A stretch of DNA of 64,000 nt from Thalassospira profundimaris (GTDB taxonomy: Bacteria > Pseudomonadota > Alphaproteobacteria > Rhodospirillales > Thalassospiraceae): contig NZ_JPWI01000002.1 of assembly GCF_003326795.1 (NCBI RefSeq), forward strand, positions 124,001-188,000. Reading direction: 5' to 3'. The translations under genes and the position numbers were made by a program. The notes beneath the pieces are model-generated. The model saw only the letters and a list, made by a program, of their open reading frames with translations, was not told the origin of the DNA and did not search any database. Position 1 is the stretch's first letter. Each line of letters opens with the position of its first letter. This document shows, piece after piece, positions 48,909 through 58,855 of the stretch.

Positions 48909-49400
48909 TTACCCCTGATAGCGCCGGAAGAAATAACGATCTTGCGGAACGCCTTCGGGCAACGGTTCGGCAATGGTGCCGGGCACGTCAATTTTCTGAT
49001 CCGATGCGACGATTGCGCCCTTCATCAGGGCCGGTGGCAGGGTTTGACCGATGAAGGTTGCGATCCTGGCATTCAGGGCTTCATCCCCGGTGCCGACATC
49101 GGAATGCACAAGGGCAACCTTGCCCTTGAACCGTTCAACGGCCATCGGCAGGGTTTCGAAAATATCACCAAGGAAAAGATGATCGTCATCGGGAATGCAT
49201 TTCGGATGGGCGGCGATCTGGCGGTCAAACACAAAGATTTCGCGATCCGGCATGATTTCACGCAGGTGGTCGAACGTCCGGCCATTGCCAAGCCCGACTT
49301 CAAGTACGATACCGTCGTAATCCTTGATCATGTCGGCGGCGGCATTCAGGCAGTCGCGTTGGGCTTGCAGGCGGCGGATAACGCTGTTCAGACGTGACAT
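48909..49400 (-). CDS. Small class I SAM-dependent methyltransferase
   Basis: A 163-residue protein with a SAM-binding core: EVGLGNGRTFDHLREIMPDR as motif I, VFDRQIAAHP next and FKGKVALVHSDVGTGDE. It is about the minimal size for a Rossmann methyltransferase with no extra substrate domain. The substrate is unknown. It is 50 nt upstream of the PuuA-like gene on the same strand, so the two may be cotranscribed. Confidence 0.78.
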   Translation of the reverse strand: MSRLNSVIRRLQAQRDCLNAAADMIKDYDGIVLEVGLGNGRTFDHLREIMPDREIFVFDRQIAAHPKCIPDDDHLFLGDIFETLPMAVERFKGKVALVHSDVGTGDEALNARIATFIGQTLPPALMKGAIVASDQKIDVPGTIAEPLPEGVPQDRYFFRRYQG

Positions 49401-49491
49401 AACGGGTGAAGCTCCGGGTTTTGAAAATCTGGAATGCTATTTGGATCGGATTGACGTCTTGCACACGTCATCATGCGCAAGGCGCTGAAAA

Positions 49492-50097
49492 TCAGCCTTC
49501 AAACTTGGTTTCATCAAAGGCCGGAACACGCGCACGGAACGCATCAAGCCAGCTGACCAGCGTCGGGTACGTTTCGCGCCATTTACCGTCAAAGCGCAGA
49601 TCAAGATAACCAAGCGCACAGGCAATCGCGACATGACCGATGGTAAGGTCACCCTCAAGCGACGGTGCGTTTGCACTCAGATGATCAAGGGATCGTTTGA
49701 CCTTGTCGGACTGGTAGGACAGCCAGTCATCGTGGCGTTTGTCTTCCGGGCGCATCCGGGCTTCATATACCTGAAGGATCGAAGCATCGACGATGCCATC
49801 GCCCAGTGCCTGAAGGGTCAGGGCTTCCCAGCGGGCATCGCTTTCGGTCGGATGCAGGGATACGCCATCAGCCTGTGCATCAAGATATTCACAGATCACG
49901 CGCGAATCAAAAATCTTGCGACCATCATCAAGGATCAGGATCGGGATTTTGCCCAGAGGATTTTGCTGACGCAGGGTATCAGCCGGATCATTGGTGTTGG
50001 ACATCTCGACGGTCAGCAGATCATAGACACCGAGAATCTTGGCAGCGATTTTGACTTTCCGGCCAAACGGCGATGGGGCACTGGAACGCAGAATCAT
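49492..50097 (-). CDS. Glutathione S-transferase family protein
   Basis: A 201-residue protein with a thioredoxin-like N-terminal domain (LRSSAPSPFGRKVKIAAKIL, then NPLGKIPILILDDG and FDSRVICEYLDA) and a helical C-terminal domain with VAIACALGYLDLRF. The Ser-Pro-Phe-Gly beginning is like that of bacterial GSTs of the YibF type. GGAGG 8 nt before the ATG at 50097 fixes the start over the frame opening at 50175. The substrate is unknown. Confidence 0.92.
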   Translation of the reverse strand: MILRSSAPSPFGRKVKIAAKILGVYDLLTVEMSNTNDPADTLRQQNPLGKIPILILDDGRKIFDSRVICEYLDAQADGVSLHPTESDARWEALTLQALGDGIVDASILQVYEARMRPEDKRHDDWLSYQSDKVKRSLDHLSANAPSLEGDLTIGHVAIACALGYLDLRFDGKWRETYPTLVSWLDAFRARVPAFDETKFEG

Positions 50098-50216
50098 GAT
50101 TTTCCTCCATGGGGGCAACTGGTTGCGCGCAGTGTAAGGGGGAACTGCAAGCCGGAGGAACTGAAATTTTCTCAAATGACCGATCCGGGAGCAAAACCAC
50201 CCGGCGTAACAGGGCC

Positions 50217-51167
50217 CTAGCGTCGGGCCCGCGGGTGGGTGCCATTATAAACCGCCATCAATTGTTCCGTATCGACGGCGGTATAGCGCTGGGTGGTCGA
50301 AAGAGACGCGTGCCCCAGCAAGTCCTGAATGGTGCGCAAATCCCCGCCACCTGCCAGAAGATGGGTCGCAAAGGAATGGCGCAGCGCATGCGGGGTGGCG
50401 GTATCGGGAAGGTTCAGCAGTTCACGTACCTTGCGCATTTCGCGTTGTGCAACCTGGGCAACCAGCCGCTTGCCGCGTGCGCCGACAAAAAGCGGTTCCT
50501 TGCCATCCGGGGCAAAGGGGCACGCGCGCACATAGTCCTCGATCGCGTCACGCACGATGGGGAGAACCGGCACAAGTCGCTGCTTGTTGCCTTTGCCCGT
50601 AATTACCATTGAATCGCCGCTCGGGCGCTGATTGGCGTTAAGGTCGAGTGCCTCGGAAATACGAAGTCCACAACCATAAAGCAGGGTGAAAAGGGCCAGA
50701 TTGCGCTTGGCGAGCCACGGTTCATCTTGCCAGACACCGGCATTATCAAGCACCGCCATCGCATCATCGGGTGCCAGTGGTTTTGGCGTTGATTGTGGCA
50801 GACGCGGGTTGCGGATCGACTGCACAGCGGCATTTTGCCCGCGCCCGGATCGTTCGAGAAAACGGTAAAAATTGCGTAGCGACGATAAGGCGCGCGCCGT
50901 CGAGGTTTTGGCCATGCCATCCATGCTGCGCCGGGCCAGCCAGCTTCGAAAATCGCGCGGGTTCAGGCGCAGCAAATCTTTCAGATCGGGAACTGCGCCA
51001 AGGTGGCCTGTGACAAAACCCAGAAAGGCATAAAGGTCGGCCTGATAGTTTTCCGTGGTGTGATCCGATGCCCGTCGTTCGTTGCAAAGCCATCCCCGCC
51101 AGTCGGCAATGGCTTCGCGCAGGTCATTGGGCAATGTAAGGGCGGTCAGACCGTTTGGGTCAGCCAT
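50217..51167 (-). CDS. xerC: Tyrosine recombinase XerC
   Basis: Resolves chromosome dimers with XerD at dif. The 316-residue protein has an N-terminal SAM-like DNA-binding domain and the catalytic domain with all expected residues: Arg in YGCGLRISEALDL, the Lys region in TGKGNKQRLVPV, HALRHSFATHLL, and LGHASLSTTQRY with the nucleophilic Tyr. It overlaps the DUF484 gene by 22 nt, a pairing well known for xerC. Confidence 0.94.
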   Translation of the reverse strand: MADPNGLTALTLPNDLREAIADWRGWLCNERRASDHTTENYQADLYAFLGFVTGHLGAVPDLKDLLRLNPRDFRSWLARRSMDGMAKTSTARALSSLRNFYRFLERSGRGQNAAVQSIRNPRLPQSTPKPLAPDDAMAVLDNAGVWQDEPWLAKRNLALFTLLYGCGLRISEALDLNANQRPSGDSMVITGKGNKQRLVPVLPIVRDAIEDYVRACPFAPDGKEPLFVGARGKRLVAQVAQREMRKVRELLNLPDTATPHALRHSFATHLLAGGGDLRTIQDLLGHASLSTTQRYTAVDTEQLMAVYNGTHPRARR

Positions 51168-51835
51168 CTGCGCACACCAAATTCGATCACTGATGCCAGG
51201 AACATGATCAGGTCATTGGCCTGTGCCGGGCTGAAATAACCCGGTTCCTTGACGCCAAAGGCCACAAGTCCGACCGGATCGCCATAAAATGGTGCAAGCC
51301 GGACGATGGCGGCTGAGCGGATATCTTCGGCGCGCGGGCCAAAAATGGCCTCGTCACCAGCATCATCGGGCAACAGCCAGACATCCTGTTCTTCACCCAG
51401 AACCTGATCAACCGCACCAACGACCAGACGGCGCACACGCCCGTCACAGCTTGGCACCGGGGCCTCGTCACATTCTTCAAAGCACAGTGCAATCGCATCA
51501 AGATCAAGCAATTCCGGCACAAGATCCTGCAAGGCCTCGACAAAGGTTTCAAAGCCGCGTGCATTGAGCAAGGCCAGCACCGCACGGTGAATACGGCTTT
51601 GGGTTTCGAGGTTGGATTTCGAAATATTGATCAGCTCGCTGGTCGCACCGCGCAGCTTTTCGCGTTCGTCGCGCAGACGGGCAACGACGTATTGCTGCAT
51701 GTCGGCAACACCATTGCCCAGTTCACGAACCGGCAATTCAAGACTTTCAAGCAAGTCGGGGCGCGTTGTGAAGAAATCAGGATGTTCGGTAAGGTAGGCC
51801 ATCACATCGTCGGCGCGCAAAGCTGTCTTTTCCAT
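51146..51835 (-). CDS. DUF484 family protein
   Basis: A 229-residue protein of the DUF484 family, with a short coiled-coil start (VMAYLTEHPDFFTTRPDLLESLELP) and a GAF-like domain (GDPVGLVAFGVKEPGYFSPAQAND). It is regularly encoded upstream of xerC, as here, with a 22-nt overlap. Its function is unknown. Two terminators separate it from the aldolase gene upstream. Confidence 0.88.
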   Translation of the reverse strand: MEKTALRADDVMAYLTEHPDFFTTRPDLLESLELPVRELGNGVADMQQYVVARLRDEREKLRGATSELINISKSNLETQSRIHRAVLALLNARGFETFVEALQDLVPELLDLDAIALCFEECDEAPVPSCDGRVRRLVVGAVDQVLGEEQDVWLLPDDAGDEAIFGPRAEDIRSAAIVRLAPFYGDPVGLVAFGVKEPGYFSPAQANDLIMFLASVIEFGVRRWLTQTV

Positions 51836-51865
51836 CGGTTCCGGCTTGAAAAATGAGAAACAAAA

Positions 51866-51897
51866 AACCCGGCTGCCACAATGCGGGCAGCCGGGTT
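51866..51897 (-). terminator. Terminator after the aldolase gene (proximal to DUF484)
   Basis: On the - strand AACCCGGCTGCC pairs with GGCAGCCGGGTT around an 8-nt loop, followed by TTTTG. It is a strong intrinsic terminator. Confidence 0.88.
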
Positions 51898-51908
51898 AAA
51901 TGCATGTT

Positions 51909-51935
51909 AAAAACCGGCGCTGTGTCCGGTTTTTA
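51909..51935. terminator. Second terminator after the aldolase gene
   Basis: AAAAACCGG and CCGGTTTTT form a 9-bp stem with an 8- to 9-nt loop, in tandem with the terminator at 51866-51897. It has A and T runs on both sides. Confidence 0.65.
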
Positions 51936-51960
51936 TCTGTTTCTCGGGCTTTGGGCCTGA

Positions 51961-52617
51961 TTACAGAATGGACTGGCCGGTTTTTTCCCAGTCAGCAAGG
52001 AAGGTCTCAAGACCCTTGTCGGTCAGCGGATGTTTGGTCAGCTGGCCAAGAACCTGCGGCGGGATGGTGACAACATCTGCACCCAGGCGGGCCGAATCGA
52101 CAACGTGCTGCGGACCACGTGCCGAAGCAACGAGGATCTCGGTCGTCCAGTTCGGATAGTTGTTGTAAACCTCAACGATGTCGGCAATCAGCTGCATGCC
52201 ATCAGACGAAATGTCATCAAGACGGCCAACGAACGGCGAAACATAAGTCGCACCGGCCTTGGCAGCGAGGATCGCCTGACCAACCGAGAAGCAAAGGGTG
52301 ACGTTGGTCTGGATGCCTTCGTCGGTGAAGGTGCGGCAAGCCTTGAGGCCATCGGCGGTCAGCGGCAGCTTGACGACGACATTGTCAGCAATCTTTGCCA
52401 GCTTGCGGCCTTCTGCGACCATGGTCTCGTAGTCGGTCGCTGCAACTTCTGCGCTGACCGGGCCGTCGACGACGTCACAAATTTCCTTGATCAGTTCGAG
52501 AAACGGTCGGCCAGACTTTGCTACCAGCGACGGGTTGGTGGTGACACCGTCCACGAGGCCGGACATGGCGAGTTCGCGGATTGCGTCGATGTCAGCGGTA
52601 TCGATGAAAAACTTCAT
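51961..52617 (-). CDS. fsa: Fructose-6-phosphate aldolase / transaldolase (TalC-FSA type)
   Basis: A short class I aldolase of the transaldolase family, 218 residues, which cleaves fructose 6-phosphate or transfers dihydroxyacetone units. The start [17 protein letters not shown], the [13 protein letters not shown] block and the Schiff-base Lys in [12 protein letters not shown] are typical. FSA and TalC are too alike here to choose without a tree. It is divergent from priA by 172 nt and followed by two terminators. Confidence 0.93.
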   Translation of the reverse strand: MKFFIDTADIDAIRELAMSGLVDGVTTNPSLVAKSGRPFLELIKEICDVVDGPVSAEVAATDYETMVAEGRKLAKIADNVVVKLPLTADGLKACRTFTDEGIQTNVTLCFSVGQAILAAKAGATYVSPFVGRLDDISSDGMQLIADIVEVYNNYPNWTTEILVASARGPQHVVDSARLGADVVTIPPQVLGQLTKHPLTDKGLETFLADWEKTGQSIL

Positions 52618-52789
52618 TGGATTTCCTGTTTAGGACCTGTTGTTCAATGATGCGGTTAGCTGCTAGGGTCAGAGCCATCTGATGACGGGACCAGACCCTT
52701 TGCTGTGGGACCGTTTTGTCTTTGCCTGACGGCTCGAAACCGGCAATTCCGGTTCGGCGCAACAGGCAATCTCACGGGGTTTATAATAT

Positions 52790-55021
52790 ATGAGTGCCGC
52801 AAAGGCCACATCTGGAAATCTGTTTGCTGATGATCCGGCCTTTCAGGTAACTGCACAGACCATTTCCGTGCTGCCGCCTCTGCCTTTGGCGGGGCCGTAT
52901 GATTATCTGGTGCCCGAAGGTCTGTCTGTTGCTCCCGGAGATTTCGTTGAAATCCCTTTGGGGCGTCAAACACAGCGCGGTGTGGTCTGGGGACAGGCAA
53001 AGGGCGATGTCGAGTCGTCGAAGCTGCGCGAGATTTATGGTGTCCTGCCGACCGAACCGATGGCCGATGTCACGCGCCGGTTCGTCGACTGGGTGTCGGC
53101 CTATACCATGGCCCCGCAAGGCGCGGTGTTACGCATGGCGATGAGCGTCCCCGACGCACTCGAAGCCCCAAAACCGATTTTCAGATTCACCCTGAACCGA
53201 GATTTTGACGCAGCGTCGCTGCGCATGACGCCGCCGCGCAAACGCGTTCTGGAATTCTTGGGCACCCATCCCCCGATGGAACAGGGCGATATCCTGCGTG
53301 AAACCGGGGCCGGGGCCAGCGTGGTCAAGGGACTGGTCGAAGCCGGTGCGGTGCAGCGCCTGATGGTGACGCCGCCATCCCCGTTTGACTTGCCCGATCT
53401 TTCGATCCCGCGTCCCGATCTGTCTGATGAACAGACCGAAGCCGCCGATGCGCTGTGCGCGCGGGTCGAGGAGGGCAGTTTTTCCTGCACGCTTCTTGAT
53501 GGTATTACCGGATCGGGCAAGACGGAGGTTTACTTTGAACCGATCCGTGCCGCACTTGCGCAAGGCAAACAGGTGGTGGTTCTGTTGCCCGAGATTGCCC
53601 TTTCCGCGCAATGGCTGCAGCGTTTCCGTGACCGGTTCGGTGTGGAGCCCGCCTTGTGGCATTCCGAAGTCGGACAGGCGCGCCGTCGTGATACCTGGCG
53701 TGCGGTGGCGGATGGTTCGGCACGCCTTGTGGTCGGGGCGCGATCAGCCTTGTTCCTGCCCTATCATGATCTTGGTCTGATCGTGGTTGATGAGGAACAT
53801 GAACATGCTTTCAAACAGGAAGATGGCGTGATTTATCATGCGCGTGACATGGCAGTGACGCGGGCCCATCTTGGCGGCATTCCGGTGGTGCTGGCATCGG
53901 CGACCCCGTCTCTTGAAACACTGGCCAATGTCGAGGCAGGCCGCTATCAGCGCGTGGAACTTGGCAATCGTCATGGCGTGGCTGTTCTGCCAAGTGTCGA
54001 AATCATCGACATCCGTTCGGACAAACCCGAACGCAATCGCTGGATCACACCGACCCTGAAAAAGCGGCTGGTGGAAACCTTTGCCAATGGCGAACAGGCG
54101 ATGCTGTTCCTGAACCGGCGCGGTTATGCGCCGCTAACGTTGTGTCGGGCCTGCGGGCACCGGTTCCAGTGCCCGAACTGCACGGCCTGGCTGGTGGAAC
54201 ATCGCGCCTGGGGCAAGCTTCAATGTCACCATTGCGGATATCAGGCCAAGGCACCTGATACCTGCCCGGAATGCGGGGCAGAGGGCAAACTTGCCCCGTG
54301 CGGGCCGGGAGTCGAGCGGCTGTTTGAAGAGGCGGTGGAAACTTTTCCCGATATCCGGATCGAGGTGGCGACATCTGACAACATCATGGGACCCAAGGCC
54401 GCAACCGAATTGGTCAGGCGCGTTCATAATCATGAAGTCGATCTTCTGATCGGTACCCAGATTCTCGCCAAGGGGTATCACTTTCCCATGCTGACCCTTG
54501 TCGGGGTGGTTGATGCCGATCTTGGTCTGGCAGGTGGTGATTTGCGGGCAGCAGAGCGCAGCTATCAGTTGCTGACCCAGGTTGCCGGGCGTGCCGGGCG
54601 TGGAGATCGACCGGGCACGGTGATCCTGCAAACGGCGGATCCGGCAAACCGGGTTATCAAGGCAATTGCGGCGGGGGATCGGGATGCCTTTAACGAGGTG
54701 GAACTGTCCCAGCGTATGACGCACGGGATGCCGCCGCATGGTCGACTTGCTGCACTTATAATAAGTGGCAAAAAGGAAAACGAAGTCGATGAAGCCGCAT
54801 GGCGGATCGGTCGCGTGGCCCCACGGGGTGACGGATTGATGGTTTTGGGACCGGCCCCGGCCCCTCTTTCATTGCTGCGCGGGCGCTATCGCCGTCGTTT
54901 TCTGATCCGTGCGGACAAGGGGGTAAAGATGCAGGCCCTGATCCATGACTGGCTGTCCAAGGTCAAGACACCGGGCAGTGTCCGGATCCAGGTCGACATT
55001 GATCCCTACAGCTTCATGTAG
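52790..55021 (+). CDS. priA: Primosomal protein N' (replication restart helicase PriA)
   Basis: Reloads the replisome at stalled forks. The 743-residue protein has an N-terminal DNA-binding domain, a helicase core with Walker A in DGITGSGKTEVY and Walker B/DEEH in IVVDEEHEHAFKQE, and eight zinc-binding cysteines in CRACGHRFQCPNC, CHHCG and CPECG contexts. The C-terminal half has VAGRAGRGDRPGTVILQT. The ribosome-binding site before the ATG is weak. It is divergent from the aldolase. Confidence 0.97.
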   Translation: MSAAKATSGNLFADDPAFQVTAQTISVLPPLPLAGPYDYLVPEGLSVAPGDFVEIPLGRQTQRGVVWGQAKGDVESSKLREIYGVLPTEPMADVTRRFVDWVSAYTMAPQGAVLRMAMSVPDALEAPKPIFRFTLNRDFDAASLRMTPPRKRVLEFLGTHPPMEQGDILRETGAGASVVKGLVEAGAVQRLMVTPPSPFDLPDLSIPRPDLSDEQTEAADALCARVEEGSFSCTLLDGITGSGKTEVYFEPIRAALAQGKQVVVLLPEIALSAQWLQRFRDRFGVEPALWHSEVGQARRRDTWRAVADGSARLVVGARSALFLPYHDLGLIVVDEEHEHAFKQEDGVIYHARDMAVTRAHLGGIPVVLASATPSLETLANVEAGRYQRVELGNRHGVAVLPSVEIIDIRSDKPERNRWITPTLKKRLVETFANGEQAMLFLNRRGYAPLTLCRACGHRFQCPNCTAWLVEHRAWGKLQCHHCGYQAKAPDTCPECGAEGKLAPCGPGVERLFEEAVETFPDIRIEVATSDNIMGPKAATELVRRVHNHEVDLLIGTQILAKGYHFPMLTLVGVVDADLGLAGGDLRAAERSYQLLTQVAGRAGRGDRPGTVILQTADPANRVIKAIAAGDRDAFNEVELSQRMTHGMPPHGRLAALIISGKKENEVDEAAWRIGRVAPRGDGLMVLGPAPAPLSLLRGRYRRRFLIRADKGVKMQALIHDWLSKVKTPGSVRIQVDIDPYSFM

Positions 55022-55037
55022 ACCTGTTACCGAATGC

Positions 55038-55871
55038 CTATTGGGAGTATTGGGATTGCCACCAGTCCAGACCATCCGGGCCAAGGTAGCGTTCAAAAAT
55101 AGCAAGCAACCGACCATCAGAACGCATTTCGCGAATGACCCTGTCATATTCGTTCAGGAACTGCTTTTTGTCCGGGTAGTCGGACGCTTTTGAAAACGGG
55201 TTGTAATAGGCAGCCCGGCGCAGGGGTGGATACAGAAACGCTATTCTGGAACGCTCGCCGGACTGGATGGTTTCAAAGACGGTGCTGAGATAATTGACCG
55301 GAACGGCGTCAAAGCGTTGTTGCAACAGCATCGGGATCAAAAGGTCGTTCCGCGCAACGGTTTCAATATCAAGTCCGGAATTCCAGAAGGCCTGCGTGTA
55401 GGAATAACCGGCAGCCGCCCCGATTCTGAGATTGGCAAGGTCGGAAAAATCGGAAAAACGGATGTGATTCTTGTCTTCCTTGCGAATGGCAAAACGCCAG
55501 TCGAGCAACAAATGCGCTTCGTCGGGATAAAGAAGGTAGCGCGCCCGTTCGTCATTCAGTGACAGGGTAAGGACAATATCGGAATCGCCCTGTTTGGCGT
55601 TGTGCAGCAACCGGCGGCCCGTATCGACGAAGCGGAATGTGAAGTCCGTAATACCCATCTCGCGAAGGACTTCGGTCATGATGTCGACATCAATGCCAAG
55701 CGGCTTGTTGTTCGAAGACCATTTCAGGGGCGGTTCGTTCAGGCATTCTATGATGAGTGTCCTTGCCGCAGCCGTGTGATAGGAAAATAGCAGGACACAA
55801 AGCGCAAAAAAGACGCCGCCCATTTGATAAATGGCATGTCTTTGCAGGCTTGTGTCGTTCGGCTTAATCAT
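55038..55871 (-). CDS. Periplasmic amino-acid-type binding protein (SBP_bac_3)
   Basis: A 277-residue secreted protein of the family 3 solute-binding type: signal segment (about residues 17-36, cut near AAA), then IECLNEPPLKWSSNNKPLG-like opening, GIDVDIMTEVLREMGI and a C-terminal YDRVIREMRSDGRLLAIFERYLG. No ABC permease or ATPase genes are adjacent, so it may act as an orphan receptor, or pair with a distant transporter or sensor. The frame opens at a TTG at 55907; the ATG at 55871 is preferred. It is convergent with priA. Confidence 0.78.
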   Translation of the reverse strand: MIKPNDTSLQRHAIYQMGGVFFALCVLLFSYHTAAARTLIIECLNEPPLKWSSNNKPLGIDVDIMTEVLREMGITDFTFRFVDTGRRLLHNAKQGDSDIVLTLSLNDERARYLLYPDEAHLLLDWRFAIRKEDKNHIRFSDFSDLANLRIGAAAGYSYTQAFWNSGLDIETVARNDLLIPMLLQQRFDAVPVNYLSTVFETIQSGERSRIAFLYPPLRRAAYYNPFSKASDYPDKKQFLNEYDRVIREMRSDGRLLAIFERYLGPDGLDWWQSQYSQ

Positions 55872-55934
55872 TTCTGCCGTCCGGTTGTGGGGCGTCAGTC
55901 TCGGCAATCAACTTGATGTCTTCAGGGATTTAAA

Positions 55935-56258
55935 GTGAAAAACCGTTGCGAAAACAATAACGTCAGAGTGGAAACCCAGCAAACAATGTCTGACTGGGCA
56001 GAGGCAACTTTTGGTCCGGTGCAAGATCCAAAGGCGCTTTGGAACCGGGCCTTGCTCGAAATGCAGGAGCTTGGCGAAGCTGTAGACCACCAAGATCTTT
56101 CAGAAATCGGCAAGGAAGCCGCCGACGTCATGATCCTGCTGTATCGTCTGGCGAGTCAGTTTGATCTCGATCTTGATGCCGAGCTTGATGCGAAAATGGC
56201 GATCAACCGGTCCCGGACATGGTCTTCAAAAGGGGACGGAACGGGATCACACATTTGA
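55935..56258 (+). CDS. MazG-like / DUF550 nucleotide pyrophosphohydrolase
   Basis: A 107-residue all-alpha protein that resembles the DUF550 MazG-like family, which hydrolyses dNTPs or other nucleoside triphosphates. The motif ALLEMQELGEAVDH holds the first acidic pair and KEAADVMILLYRLA the second. The GTG at 55935 has AGGGA 6 nt before it; a shorter start at the ATG 55986 is possible. It is divergent from the binding-protein gene and precedes the atp leader. Confidence 0.78.
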   Translation: MKNRCENNNVRVETQQTMSDWAEATFGPVQDPKALWNRALLEMQELGEAVDHQDLSEIGKEAADVMILLYRLASQFDLDLDAELDAKMAINRSRTWSSKGDGTGSHI

Positions 56259-56735
56259 CATATATATAGGGTGTCACAAACACCCGGGTGCGAATTGCCA
56301 CTGAAAAAAAAAGATGTGTCGAATGGGGATGCGTCTGTCGCAGAGGCGTCCTGAAAAAACAATCTGCTGTGAACTTGATTACATTTTTACGGGTTTTTTG
56401 TCTGATTTCGGTTGGAAGGGTGAAAAGAATGTCTGCCGAAATCGGGGGATTCGTAGCAAAAATACCGTGACCGGGCAGATCTGAACCCGGCTGCTGATAA
56501 AGGGCGACTTATAAAATAGTCGTACGACCTCCTGAAAACAGGGTGTTTTTGCGGTGTTTTGGCCCTTCTTTGCCAAAGAATGAAAAAGAGCACCCAAATG
56601 CGCTTGCGCGGGGGTTGCCCATGCCATGGACATGTGATACCAAACGCTCGCTTCCCGGAAGGAGACCCTTTCGGGAGACCATTTTTTTATACGTATCCGA
56701 GTCGTTCTCATAACCAGAATTGAGGGCTTTCACCG
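56259..56735. other. Leader region of the atp operon
   Basis: 477 nt without a supported gene. It should contain the atp promoter, which I cannot fix. TGACA at 56257-56261 and TGTCA near 56273-56277 form an inverted repeat over the preceding stop. A 60-codon frame at 56288-56470 lacks a ribosome-binding site. A terminator-like hairpin lies near its end. Confidence 0.5.
56653..56688 (+). terminator. Terminator-like hairpin in the atp leader
   Basis: TCCCGGAAGG pairs with CCTTTCGGGA around AGAC (10 bp, one G-U pair), then GACCA and seven T residues. The T run starts 5 nt after the stem, so it could act as a conditional attenuator before atpH at 56736. Confidence 0.45.
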
Positions 56736-57293
56736 GTGTCCCAAAATACTGCCGCGACCGGGCTCCAAGGGCGCTACGCCACAGCACTGTTTGACTTGGC
56801 CAAATCGGCCAAGCAGCTTGATGTTGTCAAAAGCGATCTTGAATTGCTCGACCAGGCCATCGCAACCAGCGATGACCTCCGGAATGTACTCCGCAGTCCC
56901 GTGATTTCCCGGGACGTGCAGGCCAAGGCGATGGCGGCTCTTCTGGACAAGCTTGGCGTTTCCGAGTTGACCAAGAAGACCGTTGGACTTCTGTCTCAGA
57001 AGCGTCGTCTGTTTGCCCTGCCGGGTGTTATCGATTCCTACCTTTCCATGCTCTCGGCTCACAATGGCGAAGTAACCGCACAGGTCACCTCGGCATCCGA
57101 GCTGAAACAAGAGCAAATCGAAGCCGTTACCGGCGCTCTCAAAGAAGTTGTTGGCGCCACTGTCAAAGTGGACCTTAAAGTTGATCCGGCGGTTCTTGGC
57201 GGTCTTGTCGTCAAGGTCGGTTCCCGGGTTTTTGATGCCTCGCTTCGTACCAAACTTCAGAAGCTCGAGCTCGCTATGAAAGGGGTTGCGTGA
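56736..57293 (+). CDS. atpH: F1Fo ATP synthase subunit delta
   Basis: Links the F1 head to the peripheral stalk. The 185-residue protein has the delta/OSCP pattern: helical start ([20 protein letters not shown]), and the C-terminal [24 protein letters not shown] block. The start is a GTG with GAGGG upstream. It is first in the order H-A-G-D-C and overlaps atpA. Confidence 0.95.
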   Translation: MSQNTAATGLQGRYATALFDLAKSAKQLDVVKSDLELLDQAIATSDDLRNVLRSPVISRDVQAKAMAALLDKLGVSELTKKTVGLLSQKRRLFALPGVIDSYLSMLSAHNGEVTAQVTSASELKQEQIEAVTGALKEVVGATVKVDLKVDPAVLGGLVVKVGSRVFDASLRTKLQKLELAMKGVA

Positions 57294-58825
57294 TGGAAAT
57301 CCGCGCCGCGGAAATCTCCGCTATTCTTAAGGATCAGATTGCCAATTTTGGCGCTGAAGCCGAAGTTGCCGAAGTCGGTCAGGTTCTGTCCGTCGGTGAT
57401 GGTATTGCCCGTGTTTACGGTCTGGACAATGTTCAGGCTGGTGAACTCGTTGACTTCCCGGGTGGTATTAAGGGCATGGCCCTTAACCTCGAAGAAGACA
57501 ACGTTGGTGTCGTGATCTTCGGTTCTGACCGTTCGATCAAGGAAGGTGACCAGGTTAAACGTACTGGCTCCATCGTTGACGTTCCGGTTGGTAAAGAACT
57601 TCTCGGTCGCGTTGTCGACGCGCTGGGTAACCCGATCGACGGCAAAGGCGACCTTGGTGCCAAAGAACGTCGCCTTGCTGACGTCAAGGCTCCGGGCATC
57701 ATCCCGCGTAAATCGGTTCATGAGCCGGTACAGACCGGTATCAAGTCGATCGACTCCCTGATCCCGATTGGCCGTGGCCAGCGCGAGCTGATCATTGGTG
57801 ACCGTCAGACCGGTAAAACCGCTATCATCGTTGACACCATTCTGAACCAGAAGCCGGTGAACGACGCAGCGAAAACCGACAGCGACAAGATGTTCTCCAT
57901 CTATGTTGCAGTTGGTCAGAAACGTTCAACCGTTGCTCAGGTTGTTAAGGTTCTCGAAGAGCGCGGCGCGATGGAAAACACCATCGTCGTTGCAGCTACT
58001 GCGTCCGACCCGGCGCCGATGCAGTTCCTGGCTCCGTTCGTTGCTTGCGCAATGGGCGAGTACTTCCGTGACAACGGCATGCACGCAACCATCTTCTATG
58101 ATGATCTGTCCAAGCAGGCAGTTGCATATCGTCAGATGTCCCTTCTGCTTCGCCGCCCGCCGGGACGTGAAGCATTCCCGGGTGACGTTTTCTATCTGCA
58201 CTCCCGTCTGCTGGAACGCGCTGCGAAGATGAATGACGAAAACGGCGCTGGCTCGCTGACCGCTCTGCCGGTTATCGAAACCCAGGGTAACGACGTTTCC
58301 GCGTTTATTCCGACCAACGTGATCTCGATCACCGACGGCCAGATCTTCCTTGAAACCGACCTGTTCTACAAAGGCGTACGCCCGGCTGTGAACGTTGGTC
58401 TGTCGGTTTCGCGTGTTGGTTCTGCCGCACAGATCAAAGCGATGAAGCAGGTTGCCGGCTCGATCAAGCTGGAACTCGCTCAGTATCGTGAGATGGAAGC
58501 ATTCGCACAGTTCGCATCGGATCTTGATCCGGCGACCCAGAAACTTCTGGCACGTGGCGCACGTCTGACCGAGCTGCTCAAGCAGCCGCAGTACTCGCCG
58601 CTCAAAGTCGAAGAGCAGGTCGTTGTGATTTATGCTGGTGTTAAAGGTTATCTCGACGCTATCGCAGTGAACAAAGTTCGCGCCTTCGAAGATCAGTTCC
58701 TGTCGGAAATTCGTTCCGCTGGTGCTGACATCCTCGATGCGATCCGCACCGAGAAGGTTCTGTCGGATGACAGCGAAACCAAGCTTAAAGCGTTCCTCGA
58801 CAAGTTCGCGAAAACCTTCGCGTAA
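57293..58825 (+). CDS. atpA: F1Fo ATP synthase subunit alpha
   Basis: Non-catalytic nucleotide-binding subunit. The 510-residue protein has the Walker A motif [10 protein letters not shown], the [17 protein letters not shown] block (here VAVGQKRST) and the arginine finger region in [19 protein letters not shown]. The ATG at 57293 overlaps the atpH stop (TGATG); a GTG one codon before is less likely. Confidence 0.97.
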   Translation: MEIRAAEISAILKDQIANFGAEAEVAEVGQVLSVGDGIARVYGLDNVQAGELVDFPGGIKGMALNLEEDNVGVVIFGSDRSIKEGDQVKRTGSIVDVPVGKELLGRVVDALGNPIDGKGDLGAKERRLADVKAPGIIPRKSVHEPVQTGIKSIDSLIPIGRGQRELIIGDRQTGKTAIIVDTILNQKPVNDAAKTDSDKMFSIYVAVGQKRSTVAQVVKVLEERGAMENTIVVAATASDPAPMQFLAPFVACAMGEYFRDNGMHATIFYDDLSKQAVAYRQMSLLLRRPPGREAFPGDVFYLHSRLLERAAKMNDENGAGSLTALPVIETQGNDVSAFIPTNVISITDGQIFLETDLFYKGVRPAVNVGLSVSRVGSAAQIKAMKQVAGSIKLELAQYREMEAFAQFASDLDPATQKLLARGARLTELLKQPQYSPLKVEEQVVVIYAGVKGYLDAIAVNKVRAFEDQFLSEIRSAGADILDAIRTEKVLSDDSETKLKAFLDKFAKTFA

Positions 58826-58855
58826 GACTGAAACTTAGGCGAAGGAGGAAACGCA

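Noticed and set aside
56288..56470. 60-codon frame in the atp leader
   Set aside because: No ribosome-binding site or recognisable protein; the leader is more likely regulatory.
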